DNA of 39,957 bases. Origin: Sphingopyxis sp. GTDB taxonomy: Bacteria; Pseudomonadota; Alphaproteobacteria; Sphingomonadales; Sphingomonadaceae. The translations under genes and the position numbers were made by a program. Below the pieces are notes generated by a model that was not told the origin of the DNA, ran no database searches, and worked only from the letters and a program-made list of their open reading frames with translations. Position 1 is the stretch's first letter, and every line of letters begins with the position of its first letter. The stretch is taken from the NCBI GenBank assembly GCA_017745175.1, contig JAGHZY010000008.1:1-39957 (forward strand), written 5' to 3'. Below, piece after piece: positions 8,359 to 15,872 of the stretch.

Positions 8359-9284
8359 GCCGCGCCTCCCGCGATCAGCCACAACAGGCCGCAAGCGCGC
8401 AGGTAGATGACGAGCGCGCGGTCGATCGCCCCGCCGCCCGCGTCGCTCGCTCCGTCGCCGATCCATGGCTTGTCGTGCATGACCCCGTCATAGGCGATCG
8501 GGCCCGCGAGCCGAAGCCCGAGCACGCCCGCCATCGCGGCCTCGGGCCAGCCCGCGTTGGGCGAGGCGTGGTTGTGCGCATCGCGCCACAGAATTCGCCA
8601 GCCCCCGCCGCCCGCGAGGCAGATCAATACGCCCGACAGGCGCGCCGGGATCCAGTTCAAGAGATCGTCGAACCGCGCCGCCGCCCAGCCGAAGGCGCGC
8701 CAGCGTTCCTCGCGGTGGCCGATCAGGCTGTCGGCGGTGTTGACTGCCTTGTAGGCCCAGACGCCTGGCAGGCCGAGCAGGAGCAGCCAGAAGAGCGGCG
8801 CGGCGACGCCGTCGCAAAGGCTTTCGGCAAGGCTTTCGATCGCGGCGCGCGCGACGCCGCTTTCGTCGAGCGCGGCGGTGTCGCGCCCGACGATCATCCC
8901 GACTGCATCGCGTGCGCGGGGCAGATCGTCCGTATCGATCCGCTCGCCGACCGCGCGGACATGGTCGAACAGGCTACGCTGCGCGAGCGCGGGCGCGGCG
9001 AGGATCGCGACGCCGACCCACCCCCAGTTGCCGAAGACGGCGAGCAGCAGCCGCTGCGCCGCGAGGCCGATCCCGCCCGCAACGAGCAGGAGCAGGCCGA
9101 GCGTCAGGGCGCCCAGCGCGCGCCGCTTGGCGAACGCATGTTCGGCCCGGTTCCACCGCGCCTCGCAGCGGTCGATGATGCGCGCGAACAGGCCGACAGG
9201 ATGACCGACGCGGCGATAGAGCGTGCGTGGCCAGCCGATCGCCGCGTCGAGCGCGAGCGCAGTCAGCGCGACCGGTTCAGCCAT
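8346..9284 (-). CDS. cobD: Adenosylcobinamide-phosphate synthase (CbiB/CobD membrane protein)
   Basis: Integral membrane enzyme of about 312 residues that joins aminopropanol (phosphate) to adenosylcobyric acid, making adenosylcobinamide (phosphate). It has several hydrophobic helices and the family blocks [26 protein letters not shown] and [14 protein letters not shown] 9284 ([13 protein letters not shown]) is preferred over an in-frame start 33 bp upstream because family members begin just before the first helix. The start overlaps the cobC end by 8 bp. The name follows alphaproteobacterial usage; the enteric name is cbiB. Its natural substrate partner is the product of the adjacent decarboxylase gene. 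Confidence 0.94.
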   Translation of the reverse strand: MAEPVALTALALDAAIGWPRTLYRRVGHPVGLFARIIDRCEARWNRAEHAFAKRRALGALTLGLLLLVAGGIGLAAQRLLLAVFGNWGWVGVAILAAPALAQRSLFDHVRAVGERIDTDDLPRARDAVGMIVGRDTAALDESGVARAAIESLAESLCDGVAAPLFWLLLLGLPGVWAYKAVNTADSLIGHREERWRAFGWAAARFDDLLNWIPARLSGVLICLAGGGGWRILWRDAHNHASPNAGWPEAAMAGVLGLRLAGPIAYDGVMHDKPWIGDGASDAGGGAIDRALVIYLRACGLLWLIAGGAAWLR

Positions 9285-10257
9285 CGGCGAGCGCCGCGTC
9301 GAGCCGTGCCAGCGCATCGGCGCCGCCGGGCAGTCCGATGCGCAGCCAGCGTGGTTGATCCTCGAAGGGGCGCGTCAGGATCGCTTGCCGCGCGAGGCGT
9401 TCGAAGAGCGCGGCGGCATCGCCGGTTTCGATCAGGCGAAACAGCGGGCAGGCACCTGCCGGGCGAAAGCCGCGGCGCGCCAGCATCGTGTCGAGTTTGG
9501 CGGCGTCCCCGGGCAGGCACTGCCGCGTCGTGGCGATCCAGCCGGCGTCGGCATAGGCGGCGGTGCCGATCGCGATCGCCGCCGCCGACAGCGGCCACGC
9601 ACCCAGCCGTTCGCGTAGCGTCGTCGCGATCGCTTGCGGGGCAAGGATGAAACCGAGGCGCACGCCGGCGAGTCCGAAGAATTTGCCGAACGAGCGAAAG
9701 ACGATCAGCCGTTTCCCGTCGGCCACCGACGCCGCGACGCTCAGGGCGGGATCGGCGTCGGCAAAGGCTTCGTCGACCAGCAGCCAGCCGCTGCGGCGGT
9801 CGAGCAATTCGAGCATGGTATCGGCGGCGATCGTGCGCCCGTCGGGGTTGGCGGGATTGGCGAGGATCAGGTTTCCGTCCGCGTTCTGCGCCCCGGCCCA
9901 GCCGGTCGCGACGCTACCCGCGATCATTGCGCCATGCGTGCGATAGCCCGGAACGACATGGCACGCGGGCCCGCCGATCAGCGAACCCGCAAGGCGCAGC
10001 CCGAGTTCGGTGCCGGGTACGGCACAGACATGGCGCGGATCGACGCCGAAATATCGGGCGGCGACCGCCTCGAGCCGCGCGAGATCCTGCGGGTCGGGCA
10101 GGCGTTGCCAGTCGAAGACCAGTGCGTCGGCACCGGGCCATGGATGCGGGTTGATTCCCGTCGACAGGTCGATCCAGTCGCTCCCCTTCGCCGACACGCT
10201 GAAACGCTGCCTTGCCGCTGCCAGTCCCCCGCCGTGCCAGGTCCAGGGGCCGTTCAT
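9277..10257 (-). CDS. cobC: L-threonine-O-3-phosphate decarboxylase (PLP-dependent)
   Basis: A 326-residue fold-type I PLP enzyme that supplies (R)-1-aminopropan-2-ol phosphate for the corrinoid side arm. The Schiff-base Lys192 lies in SFGKFFGLAGVRLGF. LSTGINPHPWP near residues 31-41 and LANPANPDG near 132-140 are typical of the histidinol-phosphate-aminotransferase-like subgroup used in cobalamin synthesis. ATG 10257 (MNGPWTWHGGG) fits the family start; the upstream in-frame extension is antisense-like. The ATG overlaps the cobS stop by 4 bp. The enteric counterpart is called cobD, so naming needs care. Confidence 0.93.
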   Translation of the reverse strand: MNGPWTWHGGGLAAARQRFSVSAKGSDWIDLSTGINPHPWPGADALVFDWQRLPDPQDLARLEAVAARYFGVDPRHVCAVPGTELGLRLAGSLIGGPACHVVPGYRTHGAMIAGSVATGWAGAQNADGNLILANPANPDGRTIAADTMLELLDRRSGWLLVDEAFADADPALSVAASVADGKRLIVFRSFGKFFGLAGVRLGFILAPQAIATTLRERLGAWPLSAAAIAIGTAAYADAGWIATTRQCLPGDAAKLDTMLARRGFRPAGACPLFRLIETGDAAALFERLARQAILTRPFEDQPRWLRIGLPGGADALARLDAALADG

Positions 10258-11000
10258 GCGAAATGCCCGACGAGCAGCGCGGCGGCAAGCAGCAGGCTTT
10301 CGCCGATCTCGATCCCCGCGCCGTGCCCGTCGCCCGAAATTCCGCCGATCCGGTGCAGCAGCCACCGGGCCCAGAGGAAGAAGACGAGCGGTGCGACCAA
10401 CAGCGACGGCGATACCCATGCCGCCGCGGCGAGAGCGGCGCTCCAGATCAGGAAATCGACCGGCCGCACCGCGTTACGGAACCGCGAGCCGAGCCCGGCG
10501 TGCAGGTCGGGCAGCGCGCGCGACCAGGCCAGCGGCCCGATCCGCGCCGCAAAGGGGGTAAGGGCGATTGCGATACAGGCCTGCCGGTCCAGCAGCGCAT
10601 GGAGCAGCACGAGCTTGGCAATCAGCTGCAGCGCGATCGCGACGACCGCGAAGCTGCCGGCGTGCGGATCGCCGAGCACCGCGAGCAGCCGCTCGCGGTC
10701 TTCGACGGCGGACGGCCGTCCGCGGACCTTGTGCGCGGCGCCGCTCGCGTCGGCGATGTCGCCGAGACCGTCGAGGTGCAGCGCGCCCGTCACCGCGATC
10801 CAGACGATCAGCGCGGCGAGAGCGCCCGTCCACGGATCGACCCGCGCGCCCGCCCAGCCCGCGCCCGCGACGAGCGCGCCGACGATCAGCCCGACCGCGG
10901 GGAACCAGCGCATCGACGCGGCGAATTCGTCGCTCGACGCCGCGACACGCGGGGTCGGCAGGCGCGTCAGGAACTGGATCGCGACGATCAGGCCTTTCAC
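10254..11000 (-). CDS. cobS: Adenosylcobinamide-GDP ribazoletransferase (cobalamin synthase)
   Basis: The 248-residue polytopic membrane enzyme joins adenosylcobinamide-GDP and alpha-ribazole (phosphate) to finish the cobalamin skeleton. The start motif IQFLTRLPTP, the Mg-binding HLDGLGDIADA (residues about 75-85) and the GDPHAGSF block are diagnostic, and several hydrophobic helices follow. Translation most likely begins at GTG 11000, which overlaps the stop of the phosphatase gene by 4 bp (GTGA). No ATG is available at a sensible position. The 3' end overlaps cobC by 4 bp. Confidence 0.94.
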   Translation of the reverse strand: MKGLIVAIQFLTRLPTPRVAASSDEFAASMRWFPAVGLIVGALVAGAGWAGARVDPWTGALAALIVWIAVTGALHLDGLGDIADASGAAHKVRGRPSAVEDRERLLAVLGDPHAGSFAVVAIALQLIAKLVLLHALLDRQACIAIALTPFAARIGPLAWSRALPDLHAGLGSRFRNAVRPVDFLIWSAALAAAAWVSPSLLVAPLVFFLWARWLLHRIGGISGDGHGAGIEIGESLLLAAALLVGHFA

Positions 11001-11566
11001 GGGACGAGCCCCGTAATCTGGGCGCCCGGGCGTTCGCCCGGCCAGACGCGGAGCGAGAGGAGGGCGGCATAGGGCAGGTCGAACGCCCAGAGCTGGTGTT
11101 GGCCAAAGCCGCACAGGCCGTGGAGCGCGGCGCGCATTGCGCCGCCGTGCGCGACGACGAGGGTCGGGACGGGGGCAAGGTCGGCGATCGCGGCGGCGAT
11201 ACGTGCAACCAGTGCCGACCAGCGCTCGCCCCCGGGCGGCGGGTTGGCGTCGGGATCGTCCCGGAAGCGGTCCAGCGCGTCGCGATCGACCGCGCCTGCC
11301 GCCTTGCCGTCCCAGTCCCCGAAATCGAGTTCGCGCCAGCGCGGATCGATCGCGAGCGGCAATCCGGCGGTGGCGGCGATCGCCTCGCCCGCCGCGCGGC
11401 TGCGGCGCAGGTCCGACGCGACGAGCCGTTCGATACCGAGACCGGCCGTCTTTACGGTGCAGGCCGCGATGCCTTGGGCTGTCGGTGCGCCATCGGTTCG
11501 CCCCATCAGCAGCCCCGGCGTTTCGGGGGCGCCGTGGCGCAGCAGGTGGAGCGCGAAGCCGGTCAC
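10997..11566 (-). CDS. Histidine phosphatase, probable alpha-ribazole phosphatase
   Basis: A 189-residue phosphoglycerate-mutase-like phosphatase. The phospho-acceptor motif LLRHG has its catalytic His at residue 11, Arg/Glu residues follow in DLRRSRAAGEAIA and RELDFGDWDGK, and the second catalytic His is in VVAHGGAMR. In this operon it most likely removes the 5'-phosphate from alpha-ribazole phosphate (or from cobalamin phosphate), as enteric CobC does. The GTG start at 11566 overlaps the cobT stop by 4 bp (GTGA). The family has many substrates, so the ribazole assignment rests on context. I leave the symbol empty to avoid confusion with the decarboxylase. Confidence 0.88.
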   Translation of the reverse strand: MTGFALHLLRHGAPETPGLLMGRTDGAPTAQGIAACTVKTAGLGIERLVASDLRRSRAAGEAIAATAGLPLAIDPRWRELDFGDWDGKAAGAVDRDALDRFRDDPDANPPPGGERWSALVARIAAAIADLAPVPTLVVAHGGAMRAALHGLCGFGQHQLWAFDLPYAALLSLRVWPGERPGAQITGLVP

Positions 11567-12579
11567 AGCGATCCCGAGACTGCCGCCTCGGCAAAGGTCG
11601 CCATCCCGTCGTGCGCCGCGAGCGCGCTGCGGATGATATTCGCCGCGACCGCCGCGCCGCTTCCCTCGCCCAGCCGCATGCCGAGCGAAAGCAGCGGGTC
11701 GAGCCCAAGCAGCGCGAGCAGGCGCTTGTGTCCCGGCTCGGCCGAACAATGACCGGCGATGCAATGGGTCACGATCGCCGGATTTTCGGCGGCGAGCGGC
11801 GCGATCGCCGAGGTGCAGATAAAGCCGTCGAGCAGCACCGGCACGCCGAGCTGCCGCGCGCGCAATATCGCACCCGCGATCGCCGCGATCTCGCGCCCGC
11901 CGACGCGGCGCAGCGTTTCGAACGCCGATCGCGGCGCATCCGCGTGAAAGGCGAGCGCGCGTTCGATCACCTCGATCTTGCGCGCGACACCATGCCCGTC
12001 GATCCCGGTTCCCGGGCCGACCCATCCGGGCACGGCGCCGGCGAAGCTGCGTGCGCAGAGCGCGGCGGCGACGGTCGAGTTGCCGATGCCCATCTCGCCG
12101 AGCGTCAGGAGGTCGAGGTCCGCGTCGACCACCGCCGCACCGCGGTTCAGCGCGTCGAGGCATTCGGTCTCGCTCATCGCCGCACCGGCGGCGAAATCGG
12201 CGGTCGGCCGGTCGAGATCGAGCGCGACGACGGTCAGTTCGAGCCCCGCCGCCGCCGACAGCGTGTTGATCGCGGCGCCGCCGCCCGAGAAATTGGCGAC
12301 CATCTGCGCCGTCACGCTTGGCGGGAAGGCGCTGACGCCGTGAACGGTGACGCCATGATTGCCCGCAAAGATCGCAGCGCGTGCACGATCGATCCGCGGC
12401 CGCGCCCGGCCCTGCCAGCCCGCGAAGAAGACCGCGATCTCTTCGAGCCGGCCCAGCGAGCCCGCGGGTTTGGTGAGTTCGCCCTGCCGGACAAGCGCGT
12501 CGTTCCGGGCGTCGGCGCTCGCCTCGGCGAGGGTGGCCAGTGCGGTCTCGAAATCCCGGGCGGAAGCAAAACAGATCAT
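11563..12579 (-). CDS. cobT: Nicotinate-nucleotide--dimethylbenzimidazole phosphoribosyltransferase
   Basis: The 338-residue cytoplasmic enzyme makes alpha-ribazole phosphate from 5,6-dimethylbenzimidazole and nicotinate mononucleotide. Family blocks are plain: ELTKPAGSLGRLEEIA, FAGNHGVTVHGVSAFP, GEMGIGNSTVAAAL, and MRLGEGSGAA with the catalytic-base Glu near residue 305. Length is typical. The ATG at 12579 overlaps the DUF1636 stop by 4 bp, and the stop overlaps the phosphatase GTG by 4 bp. No dimethylbenzimidazole synthase (bluB) is present in the window, so the base must come from elsewhere in the genome or the environment. Confidence 0.96.
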   Translation of the reverse strand: MICFASARDFETALATLAEASADARNDALVRQGELTKPAGSLGRLEEIAVFFAGWQGRARPRIDRARAAIFAGNHGVTVHGVSAFPPSVTAQMVANFSGGGAAINTLSAAAGLELTVVALDLDRPTADFAAGAAMSETECLDALNRGAAVVDADLDLLTLGEMGIGNSTVAAALCARSFAGAVPGWVGPGTGIDGHGVARKIEVIERALAFHADAPRSAFETLRRVGGREIAAIAGAILRARQLGVPVLLDGFICTSAIAPLAAENPAIVTHCIAGHCSAEPGHKRLLALLGLDPLLSLGMRLGEGSGAAVAANIIRSALAAHDGMATFAEAAVSGSL

Positions 12580-12983
12580 TCAGCGACAAATCCTGGTGGC
12601 GGGGTGCGGGTGATGAAATGCCCTTTGACGCCTTCGGGCCAAAGCGAAAAGGGGACGCGGCCATGTTCGCTTGCCGCATAATGGACCGCATAGTCGAGGA
12701 TCGCGCGCGCCGAATCCGCGTCGCCCCCGAACCGGCCGAGCACATAGCCGACCTTGTCCGGGGCGCGGAGATGCACGGTGCAATGATCCTGGCAGGCGAA
12801 AAGGCACGCCATTTCCTGTACCGCAATGCCGGCATAGCGCGGCTCTGCCGCCTTGAGGCGCGTCAGCGCCTCGACGAGCCGCACGCCGCCGCGCACGCCG
12901 TCGGTATCGTCCCGGGACTCGCGGCTGTGCCGACAGGTGTTGCACACCACCACCGCGGGCCCCGGGTCGACGCGCGTCAGCAT
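12576..12983 (-). CDS. DUF1636 family ferredoxin-like, Cys-rich protein
   Basis: A small 135-residue soluble protein. Five cysteines are arranged C14-x2-C17 near the N terminus (VVVCNTCRHS) and C60-x3-C64-x3-C68 in the middle (ACLFACQDHC). This resembles thioredoxin-fold [2Fe-2S] ferredoxins or a metal-binding site and matches the DUF1636 family. DUF1636 genes are known near cobalamin or cobalt genes, but no biochemical role is established to my knowledge. Here it sits between an unknown membrane protein and cobT inside the riboswitch-controlled operon, with 1 bp and 4 bp overlaps. Possible roles are corrinoid cobalt reduction or cobalt handling; both are inference. The start is ATG 12983; longer open frame upstream is antisense-like. 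Confidence 0.85.
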   Translation of the reverse strand: MLTRVDPGPAVVVCNTCRHSRESRDDTDGVRGGVRLVEALTRLKAAEPRYAGIAVQEMACLFACQDHCTVHLRAPDKVGYVLGRFGGDADSARAILDYAVHYAASEHGRVPFSLWPEGVKGHFITRTPPPGFVAE

Positions 12984-13528
12984 CAGGCGGTCGGGGCCGC
13001 CTGCGGCGGCGCCGGAACGCCCACCGCGACGAGTGCGCGATAGAGCGCGTAAAGGCCGATCAGGATCGCGGCGTTGCGCGCGAACTGCTCGGCGATCAGG
13101 TCGGGCGCCATCGCGGTGTGCACCCCACCGAGAACGAGTGCCCAGCCGAGGATGATGGCCTTGAACGCGGTGAAACCCGCCGCATAGGCGAGGCTCAGCC
13201 GCGCCGCGACCGAACGGTAGCGGAGCGCGCCGAGCGCGGCCTGGCTCGCCAGCGCCGAGCCGACCGCAGCGGTACCCAGCCCGACACCCCACGCCAGCGT
13301 GCTTCCGTCGCGCGGATAGCCGAGCAGGAAGAAGCCGATGAACTGGCTGATCGCCCAAGCGAGGAGCATCAGTGCCAGCCCGTCGCGGCGGCGCATATGC
13401 ACCGCCGCGAGCGCCGCGAGCGACGGCAAGGGCGTCGCGCAGCCGAGCGCGAGCGTCGTCACGCTGCTCGCCGCGGTGAGCAGCGACACCCAGAGCGTCG
13501 ACGCCCCGCTTGTGCGGAGCGCCGCCAT
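12983..13528 (-). CDS. Unknown polytopic membrane protein in the corrinoid operon
   Basis: I do not recognise the family. The product has 181 residues and about five hydrophobic segments: roughly residues 12-43 (with TLALGCATPLPSLAALAA), 50-70, 78-103, 112-135 and 146-168. A short Pro/Ala-rich tail follows. There is no signal-peptide cleavage site, nucleotide-binding motif or obvious metal-ligand cluster, though a Cys in the first hydrophobic segment and scattered His could matter. It lies directly after the receptor gene (1 bp overlap) and before DUF1636 (1 bp overlap), under the cobalamin riboswitch. Context suggests inner-membrane uptake of corrinoid or cobalt, or a membrane partner of the DUF1636 protein. 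Both are inference. Confidence 0.75.
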   Translation of the reverse strand: MAALRTSGASTLWVSLLTAASSVTTLALGCATPLPSLAALAAVHMRRRDGLALMLLAWAISQFIGFFLLGYPRDGSTLAWGVGLGTAAVGSALASQAALGALRYRSVAARLSLAYAAGFTAFKAIILGWALVLGGVHTAMAPDLIAEQFARNAAILIGLYALYRALVAVGVPAPPQAAPTA

Positions 13529-15492
13529 CAGAAGCGGCCCCGGATGCCGGCGTAGATGCTGCGGCCGAGCGAGCCGTAGCGGAACGCCGTCATATACTCC
13601 TCGTCGAAGATATTCTCGGCGCGCGCGAACAGTTTTACCGCGTCCGACAGCGCATATTCGGCGCGCAGGTCGACGAGCGTATAATCGTCGAGCCGGGTCG
13701 CGTTGCTCGCATTGTCATAGCTTTTGCCCGACCAGCGCACCGCGGCGCCGAGCTCCAGCCCGAAGCCGAAGGCATAGCTCGCCGAGGCATTGGCGGTATT
13801 GCGCGGACGACGCGGCAGCCATTTGCCGAAATTGGGGGTGCCTTCGGACCGGTCCTCTGCGACGATCCAGCTGGTGTTGCCGTCGAGCGTCAGCCCGCCG
13901 AGCGTCAGCGCGGCGGCCGCCTCGACGCCGTGCGCCTCGCTGCGCGCGACGTTGAGATAATAACCGAAGCGCGGGATCGCCGGATTGCTGCCGGGAACTG
14001 TGCACAGCGGGTCGGTCGAGGCCGGGAAGCTGCAGCTGTTGAAGATGATCTGGTTCTTCGTCGTACGGTCGAACCAGGTCGCACCGACGACGAGCTTGCG
14101 GTCGAACAGATGCTGCTCGATGCCTGCTTCCCAGCCATGCGCCTGCTCGGGGTCGAGCCCGACATTCCCGTACTCGCTGAACAGCTGATAGAGCGACGGC
14201 GCCTTGAAGCCCTCGCCATAGCTGGCGCGCAGCACGGTTCCGGTCGAAAGACGCCATACCCCGCCCGCGGCGAACAGCGTTTGGCCGCCGTAGCGGTCGT
14301 GATCGTCATAGCGCACGCCGCCGTTCAGCGTCAGCCCGTCGAGCGGCTCGACGCTGAGCTGGCCATAGACGCTCGTGATCTCGGCCTTGCCGCGCACGAA
14401 ATCGGGAAGCGGCGTGGCGAGCGACGCCGCGGGCGAGCGGCTGCGGAAATCCGAACGTTCGTTCTCGACCCCGAAGATCGCGGTGATGCGGTCGGTGACA
14501 TCGAAGCTACCCTGATATTCCCAGCGCTTGTTCTTGCCGTCGGCCTCGAAGCTTTGCGGCCGCGCGCGGTCGGGGTTGAAATTGTCGCGGTTGGTGTCGG
14601 TATAGGCGTAGGCGATGCGGTTGCGGAAGCGCCCGCCGACGAGGTCGAAATTGAGCCCCGCATAACCGACGAATTCCTTGTTGAGCCCATAGTCGTTGCT
14701 GTCGGCGTTGAACCCGTCGAATTCGACCCGCCCGCTCGAATAATAGCCGCGCACCTCGGCGCTGACATTGTCGGCGAGCGCCAGTTCGGCGCGGCCCGAG
14801 AGGTTATAGTTGCGATAGCCGTCGCGCTCGACCCCGCCGAACGCCTTCGCATGCGACGAAATGCCGTCGGTCGAGAAGCGCTGGCCGCCGAGGCGCCACG
14901 CGAGCGGACCGGTGCGCCCGCCGATCGCGGCGCGTGCGTTCACCGTCTGGCGCGATCCGGCCTCGAGGTCGAAGCTGCCTTCGAGCTCCCTCTCGGGCGC
15001 GGCGGTGACGATGTTCACGACGCCGCCGATCGCCTGGCTGCCCCACAGGATCGATTGCGGCCCGCGCAGTACCTCGATCCGGTCGATGTCGCCGACGAGC
15101 AGGTTCGCGAAGTTGAAGCCGCCGCCGGTTGACGACGGGTCGTTGAGCTTCACCCCGTCGATCACCGTCACCGTATGCTCGGATTCGGCGCCGCGGATGC
15201 GCAGCGAGGTCGAGGTACCGTAACCGCCGTTGCGCGCGATACTGATTCCCGGCGTGCGGAGTAGCAATTCGGTGACGCCGATATCCTGCGCGCGGTCGAT
15301 CGCCGCCTTGTCGAGCACCGCGACCGACGACGGGATCTCGTCGAGCGTCAGCGGGGCGCGCGTCGCGGTGACGATGATGCTGTCGCCGTCGGCGGCGACG
15401 GCGTGCGCGGTCGATACCTCGTCGGCAAAAGCCGCGGAGGAGGCCGCAACGGCGGCGAGACAGATCGAGCTTCGGAAAATGACTTTGAACAT
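13528..15492 (-). CDS. btuB: TonB-dependent corrinoid receptor (BtuB-like)
   Basis: A 654-residue outer-membrane receptor. A signal peptide covers residues 1-22 (ends AFA) and a TonB-box-like stretch DSIIVTATRAP follows. The plug domain has IPSSVAVLDK, RIRGAESEHTVTVIDGVKLNDP and IEVLRGPQSILWGSQAIGGVVNIVT. The rest is a 22-strand-type beta barrel ending in the terminal Phe (AGIRGRF). It would import cobalamin or other corrinoids using TonB energy. Corrinoid specificity follows from the riboswitch directly upstream and the cob genes downstream. ATG 15492 is chosen because it starts the signal peptide; open frame 23 residues further upstream lies in leader RNA. The stop overlaps the next ATG by 1 bp. 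Confidence 0.92.
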   Translation of the reverse strand: MFKVIFRSSICLAAVAASSAAFADEVSTAHAVAADGDSIIVTATRAPLTLDEIPSSVAVLDKAAIDRAQDIGVTELLLRTPGISIARNGGYGTSTSLRIRGAESEHTVTVIDGVKLNDPSSTGGGFNFANLLVGDIDRIEVLRGPQSILWGSQAIGGVVNIVTAAPERELEGSFDLEAGSRQTVNARAAIGGRTGPLAWRLGGQRFSTDGISSHAKAFGGVERDGYRNYNLSGRAELALADNVSAEVRGYYSSGRVEFDGFNADSNDYGLNKEFVGYAGLNFDLVGGRFRNRIAYAYTDTNRDNFNPDRARPQSFEADGKNKRWEYQGSFDVTDRITAIFGVENERSDFRSRSPAASLATPLPDFVRGKAEITSVYGQLSVEPLDGLTLNGGVRYDDHDRYGGQTLFAAGGVWRLSTGTVLRASYGEGFKAPSLYQLFSEYGNVGLDPEQAHGWEAGIEQHLFDRKLVVGATWFDRTTKNQIIFNSCSFPASTDPLCTVPGSNPAIPRFGYYLNVARSEAHGVEAAAALTLGGLTLDGNTSWIVAEDRSEGTPNFGKWLPRRPRNTANASASYAFGFGLELGAAVRWSGKSYDNASNATRLDDYTLVDLRAEYALSDAVKLFARAENIFDEEYMTAFRYGSLGRSIYAGIRGRF

Positions 15493-15651
15493 GGGTACCC
15501 CATCGACGATGCCGGTCCTCGCGCGGTTCCGATGGGCTCGTCCCCGGGGGACGGACGACATCGGGCCAGCGTGCGGACGCGGCCAGACCTGTCGTCATGC
15601 GGGTTCACCCCCGTCCGCCCGGCACACCCTGTCCGCGCGAAAGACGACGGC
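15493..15651 (-). promoter_or_regulatory. Leader between B12 aptamer and btuB (expression platform)
   Basis: This 159 bp stretch holds no credible gene. It is GC-rich with several overlapping possible stems; for example, CCTGTCCG near 15628-15635 can pair imperfectly with CGGGCAGG at 15654-15661 in the aptamer's closing strand. A pyrimidine-poor GGGGTACCC just before the btuB ATG may serve as the ribosome site. No strong run of U follows any hairpin. Function as expression platform is inferred from position. Confidence 0.5.
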
Positions 15652-15815
15652 GACGGGCAGGTCTCCTGGCTTGCGGGTCAGCGCCGTCCGGCCGCCTTCT
15701 CGGGACCGAAGTCCCAATGGCATGTGGCCGATGGCTCGCCGCTTACAGTTGCAGGGGCAGCCGGGGTTTTCCCGTTCCCTCTTAGTCCCCGTTACCGGGG
15801 AACCTGTCGCTGCGG
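15652..15815 (-). promoter_or_regulatory. Cobalamin riboswitch controlling the corrinoid operon
   Basis: Read on the minus strand, the leader has the conserved order of a cobalamin riboswitch: GACAGGTTCCCC at the 5' side, AAGAGGGAACGGGAAAA, the core GCAACTGTAAGCGG (15739-15752), ATGCCATTGGG (15713-15723; one change from the usual GCCACTG), and the 3' B12 box AGCCAGGAGACCTGCC (15656-15671). CAGGT near the 5' end can pair with ACCTG at the 3' end to close the outer stem. The roughly 160 bases between the aptamer and the btuB ATG would hold the expression platform. I did not find a clear U-tract terminator there, so translational control is more likely. High cobalamin is expected to lower expression. 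Confidence 0.95.
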
Positions 15816-15872
15816 CGCCGTTAGCCCTATTTCGGGGCCGCGGTCAATTGCTGCGATGCAGCGGACGGTCGA

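Noticed and set aside
13510..15132. Plus-strand open frame opposite btuB (540 codons)
   Set aside because: Antisense of a receptor with clear plug and barrel motifs; composition is shadow-like.
15816..15872. Short GCTGC/GCAGC hairpin as a terminator after the S41 gene
   Set aside because: Only 5 bp with a 3 nt loop and no U-tract; too weak to list as a terminator.
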